Below are positions 7,847-14,601 of a stretch of 64,000 nt of DNA, piece after piece (the first letter of the stretch is position 1; each line of letters begins with the position of its first letter). The DNA is taken from positions 124,001 through 188,000 of the forward strand of contig NZ_CP077425.1 of the NCBI RefSeq assembly GCF_019048845.1, read 5' to 3'. The position numbers were made by a program, and so were the translations under genes. The notes beneath the pieces are model-generated. The model saw only the letters and a program-made list of their open reading frames with translations, did not search any database and was not told the DNA's origin. The DNA comes from Vibrio mimicus. Its GTDB lineage: Bacteria; Pseudomonadota; Gammaproteobacteria; Enterobacterales; Vibrionaceae.

Positions 7847-8180
7847 TCGTTCTCAACTGTCATAAATGCTTCTTTATGGCAGTTGAAATCTGTTACAAAA
7901 ACCATCCCAAAACCAAAACACCTTAGTTCGTATTATGAGGCACGTCATTATGTTGAGTGGCAGCCGTCAGTACCATTGCGCAAGCACTGGCGGCCTCACT
8001 TGCAGCAGAAGGTGGGCAGCTTGCTGCATCGTTCTGCCAAAGTGAGCACGTAATATAATGTCGGATAATACGCATTAAGTGTGTGCCTGTATCTTGAGCA
8101 GTTAACTCTGATGAACTTGTGTATCTTTTACCTCTAATTTACTATGCACTCAATTTTACAGTACGATGGGGCATATATTT

Positions 8181-8522
8181 ATGAGCGTTATTGAAGATAT
8201 TCTTAGACATCAACTAAGTATTGGTTTCTATGATAATGTCGAGCCAGATTTTGCTAGAGGTCTTGCTCAAAGAGCAGTTGACCATGGGTTTTCATCTCTA
8301 TCAGAAAGGCAACAAGATGTACTTTCTGACTTTCTTACTCAAACTTGTTCTGGTGTAACTGACCCAGGCGGGCATCATAACAACTGTACATGTGAGTTAT
8401 CAGATGCTGAATTGTTACAAGCTTACCGCGAAGCATTTGGCGGAGATGATGTCCAATGTGAGGATTGCAGAGAAGAAGCTTCTTTTCATAGTTTCCAACG
8501 AGATCGTTTAGATCACGAATAA
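8181..8522 (+). CDS. Cysteine-rich acidic small protein (copy 3)
   Basis: Identical to the protein at 973-1314. Confidence 0.65.
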   Translation: MSVIEDILRHQLSIGFYDNVEPDFARGLAQRAVDHGFSSLSERQQDVLSDFLTQTCSGVTDPGGHHNNCTCELSDAELLQAYREAFGGDDVQCEDCREEASFHSFQRDRLDHE

Positions 8523-8908
8523 CCTGTAACTCGATTTTCTCTGCTATACGCTCGCGTGTAGAGAGAAAATGAGTAACCAAGCGGAACGAATACCAAGCAC
8601 TTCCTGCGTTGCTAATTCCGCGCGGTAGTTTCGTCATAACCTTCTTTGATTCTATCGCGCCTAGTGCGCGATTTTTATTTTATGGCATAACCCACAATAA
8701 CGACCAAACGACGGAATGACAACGACGAGAACTGAGGAGGAGGATTGGAGGAGAGAAGGGAGTGGCTTAGTGCGAATGGATGCGGATGCAGACTTCATCC
8801 TGAAGACTGCGCCGCACCATCGCACAAGCAATCACGTAATCGGCCAAAATGACCGCGAAGCGGTTCGGGTTCCTGTTACACCCGAACTAAGTCCGGAATT
8901 CCGGACTT

Positions 8909-9235
8909 TTACCCTTTTAACTCTTCAATTTTTCTTTCTAGTTCTGCGATTCTTTCAGAGAACAGTACATCGTTCATTGTTGCCAAACCTTTAACGATTT
9001 CAGCCATGTATTTTTCAACTGGAGACTCTTCATCTTCTCCATAGGCTATTTTGTTCAAGGGTATTCCTGTTGCTGAACTTATTAACATTACATCTTTTAG
9101 TTTTGGCTCTGTTTTGCCTTTTGCTGCCCGAACTAAAGTGCTAACACTGATGCCAGTTATTTCACTAATTTTTTGATATCCGCCATTTTGGGTTATGGCG
9201 TCATTAATTCTCTTCGCTATTGCTTCTTCTGACAT
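8909..9235 (-). CDS. rstR: RstR-type phage repressor (copy 3)
   Basis: Identical to the repressor at 1701-2027. Confidence 0.8.
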   Translation of the reverse strand: MSEEAIAKRINDAITQNGGYQKISEITGISVSTLVRAAKGKTEPKLKDVMLISSATGIPLNKIAYGEDEESPVEKYMAEIVKGLATMNDVLFSERIAELERKIEELKG

Positions 9236-9409
9236 GAGAATCCCCCGAATTTTTGTTAACACATTATACCCCCCGCTTTTTCGCTTCTGATTTTCACATG
9301 TTCACTTGTGGCAATTAAATGTGCACAACTGCATAGATTTTTATCTCTCATCATATTATCATTTCTGCGCATACAAATGTTCATTATTGCTAATTGACAG
9401 GTTTTTGCC

Positions 9410-10552
9410 GTGTTTTTTATCGACCAACTTTTCATGCAACAAGATTACCCTGACGGTGGGCTTCCATTCGTTGGGACGCATGTTATTGAACGGCTCGATT
9501 TGGAAACGGGCGAGAAGCTTCCCCCTAGTGTCAACCAAAAGATTTTGGAGGGGTCATACAGCACCAAATTAACTATCCGCTGTAATGGCGATCGTGTCAG
9601 AGTTGAGGGGAATCCATCACGCTGGCAGCGCATGGATAACTTAGTTGGCCTAAACACTCTTGATGAGTGTGTTGAAATCTATAACCATGTTCTTGCTAAG
9701 TACGATTTACCTCCATTCACTAAAAACACTCGCGTATTCCATCGACAATCACCAGATGGAAAATCTTCATCCCTTATCGGTAATGGTGCTGAAATCACCC
9801 TCATTGACTGGACTCGTAATCACACAGTCGGGCAGGGCAAGGAAGCTTCTTTTATCCGCGGTATGTCATCCATGCAAATCGGCCGTGGCCGCGAGCCAAA
9901 GCTTTACCCAAACGGCATGACCTGTAACTGGGGTGAGGCATCAGAATGGATGATGACAAAACTTTATTGCAAGGCTTACGAGCTCCGTAAGCACCTCAAA
10001 GAAGACAAGCGCAAAAAGAATCGCGTTGTCACTGAACAACTTGAATACCTTGAAAAGCTTATCGGCTACTGCGAAGAGCAGGGCGTAGTACGAGAAGAGC
10101 ACAGCCTCAGACAAAAACTATTGAAACGACATAATTTACAGTTTTATGGCTTGGTTACTGAACAAGACTTTCACGCACATTTAAACGATATCGAGAACGC
10201 CATGAAGACACTACACGCCACACACGATACACATCAATCTATTGCTCATCAGTTACTCGAAGCGGGCGCTGTTGATACGTTACGCAAAGCCAATTCCACA
10301 ATGAGTTATTTTACTCTTTGGCAACACGGCTCCGACTTGAAGGCTGTATTAACTCGCTCCCAATTTTTTGAGCATAAAGCACGCTTAAAACAAATTGGTA
10401 TCGATATCTCTCGTCCATTCGATGTGTCTCGTATGTGTCCCACACTCAAGCGTTCTGAAGTCATCGAGGTTAAACCGCTTTCTGTTCCCGACTGGTATCG
10501 ATTACCCGTTGTGGCTCAATCCAATGTACTGCCATTCCGTGCAGTCGCTTAA
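9410..10552 (+). CDS. rstA: RstA-type phage replication initiator (copy 3)
   Basis: Identical to the initiator at 2202-3344. Confidence 0.9.
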   Translation: MFFIDQLFMQQDYPDGGLPFVGTHVIERLDLETGEKLPPSVNQKILEGSYSTKLTIRCNGDRVRVEGNPSRWQRMDNLVGLNTLDECVEIYNHVLAKYDLPPFTKNTRVFHRQSPDGKSSSLIGNGAEITLIDWTRNHTVGQGKEASFIRGMSSMQIGRGREPKLYPNGMTCNWGEASEWMMTKLYCKAYELRKHLKEDKRKKNRVVTEQLEYLEKLIGYCEEQGVVREEHSLRQKLLKRHNLQFYGLVTEQDFHAHLNDIENAMKTLHATHDTHQSIAHQLLEAGAVDTLRKANSTMSYFTLWQHGSDLKAVLTRSQFFEHKARLKQIGIDISRPFDVSRMCPTLKRSEVIEVKPLSVPDWYRLPVVAQSNVLPFRAVA

Positions 10553-10567
10553 TCAATAGAGGTACTT

Positions 10568-10852
10568 ATGCTCAAGATAGAGATTTTTAAAGAGAACGAA
10601 CGTGCAGAGCCGCGCACCATAAACGGCAAAGATGGTAAGCCACCACGCACAATCTACGAACAAACCGCTTACGTTTACCTGGGCGGTAAATTCCCTGTTG
10701 AAATGAAACTTGGTTTACAGGAGGGTCAACCGCCTTATGCAGCCGGAGTCTATACCCCTCATAGTTCTAGTTACGTTGTTAATGCTTTCGGCGGTCTGGA
10801 ACTCAAAAAATACGGATTAACCATCGAACCACTAGAATCACCAGATTTATAA
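10568..10852 (+). CDS. rstB: Gene V/RstB-type ssDNA-binding protein (copy 3)
   Basis: Identical to the protein at 3360-3644. Confidence 0.85.
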   Translation: MLKIEIFKENERAEPRTINGKDGKPPRTIYEQTAYVYLGGKFPVEMKLGLQEGQPPYAAGVYTPHSSSYVVNAFGGLELKKYGLTIEPLESPDL

Positions 10853-10889
10853 CTCGTAACCACTTTGTGGTGACGTAAGGAACAACGTC

Positions 10890-11450
10890 ATGGCTAAAAC
10901 ATCTTCATATACCAATCTATATAGCTTTGTCCCAACAGAGCGCCGTAAGGCTGTTGGGATGAAACTGGTTAAACGTAATGGACAACGTTGCTGGGATAGT
11001 GCGGAGTTATCTCGGCTAAAGGCACTTTATGATGAGGGCTTAACCTCTGAAGATATTGCAAACTTACTTGGCCGTTCATCCAATGCAGTAAGACTAAAGC
11101 TAAGCCGTCTATGTTACACGTCCAAATATCATTGTTACACCAATCAAGAGGACGCTTATATACGCAGGTATTACGGTTTCAAATCTCTTTCAGAGATTGC
11201 AGATCATCTCGGTGTTAGCGTTTCGTCTTTAGTTGACCGTGCAACCAAAGCTTTAGGTTTAAAAAATCGTTACTGTGGAGAAAACTCGCCATCATGTAAA
11301 TTGAGTGATGAAGATGTGGAATTTATAAGGCAGTTGCATGAGGAAGGTTTAACTTGTCCATCAATTGCTGAAAAGTTTGAAATCTCAGCATCTTACGTTA
11401 ACGAATTGGTTAACTTTAAATCTAGAACTGTTCTAACAGCTTCCCGATAA
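10890..11450 (+). CDS. Triple helix-turn-helix DNA-binding protein (copy 3)
   Basis: Identical to the protein at 3682-4242. Confidence 0.7.
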   Translation: MAKTSSYTNLYSFVPTERRKAVGMKLVKRNGQRCWDSAELSRLKALYDEGLTSEDIANLLGRSSNAVRLKLSRLCYTSKYHCYTNQEDAYIRRYYGFKSLSEIADHLGVSVSSLVDRATKALGLKNRYCGENSPSCKLSDEDVEFIRQLHEEGLTCPSIAEKFEISASYVNELVNFKSRTVLTASR

Positions 11451-11528
11451 TCGTTCTCAACTGTCATAAATGCTTCTTTATGGCAGTTGAAATCTGTTAC
11501 AAAAACCATCCCAAAACCAAAACACCTT

Positions 11529-11556
11529 AGTGCGTATTATCAATCTTATGTTAAAT
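11529..11556 (+). other. dif: dif-like XerC/XerD recombination site at the right end of the array
   Basis: The site has an 11-base XerC arm AGTGCGTATTA (11529-11539), a 6-base central region TCAATC and an 11-base XerD arm TTATGTTAAAT (11546-11556). The XerD arm matches the usual Vibrio dif arm and the geometry is canonical, so it should be functional for dimer resolution and further phage integration. Its place on a chromosome II gene neighbourhood suggests dif2 at the terminus. The central region differs from the dif2 I remember for strain N16961. Confidence 0.8.
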
Positions 11557-11739
11557 GAGTAGGGCGATCCTATATGTTCAATTTAACCCCGCCTCCCTCT
11601 TATCCAGAATTGAACATAACTGAATTTACCATAAAATGCCTAATAATCATAATTTCCATCTGCAATGTTAACTATGATTATTGGCTGTACTTACAACAAA
11701 AATGGTATGGGTCGATTGGATTTGAGTTTCGGTAGATTT
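11557..11739. other. Intergenic region right of dif, with an inverted repeat
   Basis: No gene is seen. A 10-base inverted repeat, ATGTTCAATT (11574-11583) and AATTGAACAT (11608-11617), is separated by 24 bases and lies 17 bases from the dif-like site. Its role is unknown. Confidence 0.5.
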
Positions 11740-11766
11740 AAAAAAAGCGGGATTTAACCACCCGCT
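11740..11766 (-). terminator. Rho-independent terminator of yciH
   Basis: Reading the minus strand, AGCGGG and CCCGCT flank a short loop and are followed by a run of T. The stem includes the yciH stop codon. Confidence 0.8.
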
Positions 11767-12065
11767 AGTTTCACTTTATAACCTTTGGCTTCGATTAACG
11801 TTTTCAAGAGATCTCTAACATCACCTTGAATTTCAATCTCACCATCTTTAACTGCGCCCCCGCAGCCACATTTTTTCTTAAACTCAGCCGCAAGCAATTT
11901 CAAAGCAGTGTCATCGGCATCTAATCCCTTAATAATGGTAACGCCTTTACCTTTTCGCCCTTTAGTTTCTCGAAATATCCGGACAATACCATCACCTTTC
12001 GGACGCTCAATTCTTACTTCTTCAGGCTTAATGCGCCCAGTTTCTGTTGAGTACACCAATGTCAT
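11754..12065 (-). CDS. yciH: SUI1/eIF1-family translation factor YciH
   Basis: The 103-residue protein has the SUI1 fold signature: the GKGVTIIKGLD loop (about residues 39-49), KKKCGCGGAVKDGEIEIQGD (about 64-83) and a C-terminal helix and strand. YciH proteins bind the small ribosomal subunit and influence start-codon fidelity. The length matches bacterial YciH. It follows the DUF3319-like gene by 9 bases on the same strand, so the two form an operon. Confidence 0.9.
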   Translation of the reverse strand: MTLVYSTETGRIKPEEVRIERPKGDGIVRIFRETKGRKGKGVTIIKGLDADDTALKLLAAEFKKKCGCGGAVKDGEIEIQGDVRDLLKTLIEAKGYKVKLAGG

Positions 12066-12074
12066 ACGTTGTTT

Positions 12075-12458
12075 CTATCTTTTTTGTTGTGTCTGTTGTT
12101 GCATCGCTTTCTGTCTCGCTAAGACATAAGCTTCGATATGTTTTTGAATGGCGATTTTAGAACCTTTAATCAAACGGCCATTAAAAAAGCAATACCAAGC
12201 ATTAGACTCACCAGTGTCATTTTTTATGGTAAATCCATTGAATTGTTCTTGAGCTCCCGCTGAAACTTCTCGTTTCTGACCTATTGACTCGAACTCTTTG
12301 GGGTCAATGATCGAAGCGGTATCACAAAACCAATCAATACTTTTTTTTACTGCCGCTAAATTGCCACTAAGTACATGATTTTTGATCCTGACTTGCCATA
12401 TTTCGGCTGAGTTATCAGCCGATTGGAGATTAAAACCTCGGTAAATTGCAACAGCCAT
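12075..12458 (-). CDS. DUF3319-like protein of unknown function
   Basis: A 127-residue cytoplasmic protein beginning MAVAIYRGFNLQSADNSAEI, with a glutamine- and lysine-rich C-terminus (QKAMQQQTQQKR). It resembles a Vibrionaceae-restricted family annotated DUF3319; this is from memory and moderate in certainty. The start MAVAI is preferred over MYMAV two codons upstream, as it matches the start of the conserved region, but no strong ribosome binding site separates the two. It lies just upstream of yciH in one operon. Confidence 0.65.
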   Translation of the reverse strand: MAVAIYRGFNLQSADNSAEIWQVRIKNHVLSGNLAAVKKSIDWFCDTASIIDPKEFESIGQKREVSAGAQEQFNGFTIKNDTGESNAWYCFFNGRLIKGSKIAIQKHIEAYVLARQKAMQQQTQQKR

Positions 12459-12585
12459 ATACACTCTGCTTTTTTGTTGATACTACCTAAATAATAATTC
12501 TATATCTCAGGTTATCAAGTTTAATATCGCTAATTCGTTAGCTTACAGAGAGTTATCTCATATCTTTTAGGACTTTTCCCAGTCT

Positions 12586-12631
12586 GTTATCACTTTTCAA
12601 TGTTAAGTGGTAGGTATTGAAAAGTGACAAC
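12586..12631 (-). terminator. Long hairpin between ddl and the DUF3319 gene
   Basis: Arms of 16 bases (12586-12601 and 12616-12631) pair with a single mismatch around a 14-base loop. It lies downstream of ddl and probably ends its transcript, though the T-run is weak. Confidence 0.55.
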
Positions 12632-12650
12632 GCAACTTAAGCGAGTGATC

Positions 12651-13655
12651 TTACTTAGCTTTTGCCAAGGTATTGGTAACACATAAAGCGAGAAATTCGC
12701 TGAATTGATGACCGTTGTGCTCCAACATTTTCGGGAACATTGAAATGGGTGTCATTCCAGGGAATGTATTAACTTCATTCAAATAGATTTGCCCATCTTG
12801 TGTTAGGAAGAAATCAATACGAGATAAATGACGTAATTTCATGTGGATGAAAACACGTTCTGCACATTGCTGAATAAGGTTATGTTGTGCCTCAGTTAAG
12901 TGTTCAGCTTCAATAACGGTACGAGAATGACTGCTTGCACTGTATTTTTCTTCATAAGAATAAAATGCATCTTCTGGGGCAATAACTTCCCCCGGTTTTG
13001 AGATATGTAGTTGCCCATTCATTTCGTATGCAGCAACTTCAAGCTCTCTTGGTTTGACCGCTTTTTCGACTAATACTTGCTCAGAAAATCCAAATGCAGC
13101 TTCTATCGCTGGAGCTATTTGTTCTTCTCGAGTGACTTTGTAACATCCAACCGAAGATCCTTGCCGAGCAGCCTTAACAAAAATGCTGCCCCAATTGCGG
13201 AAGGCTTGCTGAGCTTTTTCTATTGAATCAGTGGTATTTTGAGTTAGAAAGAGATAGGGCGTATTAGGAATATCTAACGCGTCATACCATAGTTTTGATG
13301 TGATTTTATTGAAGCTATTTGCACTAGCCTCTGGTCCACAGCCTAAATAAGGAATACCCGCTAACTCTAGCATTGACTGGATATCACCGGTTTCACCTGG
13401 AAATCCATGAATACAAGGAACAACAAAGTCAATGGGTTGGCTAATCTTGTCACCATTCAATGTAGCGCTGTTGGTGTCGAGATAAACCAACTCACCTTGC
13501 TCAGAGAACCATCCATCTTTTTTCATCTCAACACGAATTACATTGAATTCAGGTGTAAGAGCGAGTTGTTGTTGGATGTAGTTTGCTGAAACAAGAGAAA
13601 TTTCGTGCTCAGAGGAGCCGCCACCACACAAAAGTAGAATAGTTGTCTTAGTCAT
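12651..13655 (-). CDS. ddl: D-alanine-D-alanine ligase
   Basis: This 334-residue ATP-grasp enzyme joins two D-alanines for peptidoglycan precursors. Visible features are the N-terminal GGGSSEHEIS motif (about 11-20), the central EKAVKPRELEVA segment of the ATP site and the C-terminal NEVNTFPGMTP motif with metal-binding Glu/Asn (about 292-302). The length is close to Ddl of other gamma-proteobacteria. It stands alone, unlike ddlB of the division cluster. The ATG at 13655 is the natural start, with GGAAAGA nearby. Confidence 0.95.
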   Translation of the reverse strand: MTKTTILLLCGGGSSEHEISLVSANYIQQQLALTPEFNVIRVEMKKDGWFSEQGELVYLDTNSATLNGDKISQPIDFVVPCIHGFPGETGDIQSMLELAGIPYLGCGPEASANSFNKITSKLWYDALDIPNTPYLFLTQNTTDSIEKAQQAFRNWGSIFVKAARQGSSVGCYKVTREEQIAPAIEAAFGFSEQVLVEKAVKPRELEVAAYEMNGQLHISKPGEVIAPEDAFYSYEEKYSASSHSRTVIEAEHLTEAQHNLIQQCAERVFIHMKLRHLSRIDFFLTQDGQIYLNEVNTFPGMTPISMFPKMLEHNGHQFSEFLALCVTNTLAKAK

Positions 13656-13777
13656 TAATCTTTCCGTGACACCGAAGTAGTAATTGATGGCTATGATAGT
13701 TCATTCAAAATGAACTTACAGTCAATGTTATCGTTTCTCACGAAAACTTCATTTAACTGCTCATAGAACAAACAATA

Positions 13778-13795
13778 AAGGGGCCTTAGCCCCTT
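13778..13795 (-). terminator. Terminator-like hairpin of the SPOR lipoprotein gene
   Basis: AAGGGG (13778-13783) pairs with CCCCTT (13790-13795) around a 6-base loop. On the minus strand it is followed by the T-rich TTTATTGTTTG. Confidence 0.6.
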
Positions 13796-13804
13796 CTGGA
13801 AGTG

Positions 13805-14383
13805 TTAATTTAGTTTATTGAGTGTTGGAAACTCGGAGTTCTTAATTGAATCAATGCTTTTTACGAAAGGTTTCATAGAGCGTAAGTCGCTGGGTAGCAT
13901 TGAAATGGCTTCCGTGGCTTCTTGTCGAGTGGCATAGTCGCCGAAAAGAACGGTATACCATTTGGTACCGTTAACCATCTTGTAGTTTTCCCAGATCGGT
14001 TGTCCATTTTTAGGTAGTTTAGAGGCAAATTGATCAACTTTGCTTTGTGCACCTACGGCTACAACTTGAATCGTAAAGCCATAGCGAGGGTTCATCGCTA
14101 CCTGTTTCGCTGTCGGTGGCGTAATGGAAACTGCAGGTTTTGCCTGCGGACTCATTTTAACGACTTTTTTCTCGGTTTCGGCAGGTGTCATCTTGACAAC
14201 ATTTTGTTCAACGTTTTGTTCAGAAATGCCTTCTGCTGCACCGTTTTCAGAGATGATAGGTTGCTCAACTGCTGCAACAGCGAACTCTTCGCGATGACTT
14301 TCTGTCTTCACGTCCGTGGTATAACTACCAGATGCGCAAGCGGTGAGAAGAATGGATAGCCCAATAACTGTGATTTTTTTCAT
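13805..14383 (-). CDS. SPOR-domain lipoprotein
   Basis: The predicted product of 192 residues starts MKKITVIGLSILLTACAS, a lipoprotein signal with lipobox LTAC. A low-complexity linker rich in Glu, Val and Lys follows. A C-terminal SPOR domain (about residues 95-180, RYGFTIQVVAVGAQSKVDQF...) normally binds denuded glycan strands at the division site. The start at 14383 is chosen since MKK begins a typical signal peptide; an in-frame ATG four codons upstream is an alternative. Its exact role is not known. Confidence 0.8.
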   Translation of the reverse strand: MKKITVIGLSILLTACASGSYTTDVKTESHREEFAVAAVEQPIISENGAAEGISEQNVEQNVVKMTPAETEKKVVKMSPQAKPAVSITPPTAKQVAMNPRYGFTIQVVAVGAQSKVDQFASKLPKNGQPIWENYKMVNGTKWYTVLFGDYATRQEATEAISMLPSDLRSMKPFVKSIDSIKNSEFPTLNKLN

Positions 14384-14601
14384 GGATTTAGTCATGCCTT
14401 AGGTACAAAGTGCTTTAAATCATGCACATTGAAACCGATAGAATCAAGCATACCGCATCAATATATGCACCTATCCTGTGATTTGTGACACAAAGTAATC
14501 AAAGGGAACTGTAAACTCGATCACAGAGGCCTTTTTTGGCCCAACAGAGTTCACAAGAATTGGTTACCCTATAGATAGATATTTAATAAGGCAGGCAGAA
14601 T

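Larger units (their letters stand above)
4321..7924 (+). mobile_element. RS1-like satellite filamentous prophage, copy 2
   Basis: This is the second 3604-bp unit. All encoded proteins are identical to copy 1 and the intergenic sequence looks identical by eye. Its attP is at 4321-4472, starting with the same AGTTCG XerC arm as copy 1. Confidence 0.88.
7925..11528 (+). mobile_element. RS1-like satellite filamentous prophage, copy 3
   Basis: This is the third 3604-bp unit, identical in its proteins to the other two. It ends directly at the XerC arm of the dif-like site at 11529, the normal right boundary for a CTX-type integration. The arm after this copy reads AGTGCG, whereas the arms at the start of all three copies read AGTTCG. 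Confidence 0.88.

Noticed and set aside
717..11528. Possibility that the array is a standard CTX prophage with cholera toxin genes
   Set aside because: No ctxAB, zot, ace, cep, psh or orfU-like sequence is present in any copy.
717..11528. CRISPR array as explanation for the direct repeats
   Set aside because: The repeat unit is 3604 bp and coding; there are no short repeats with spacers.
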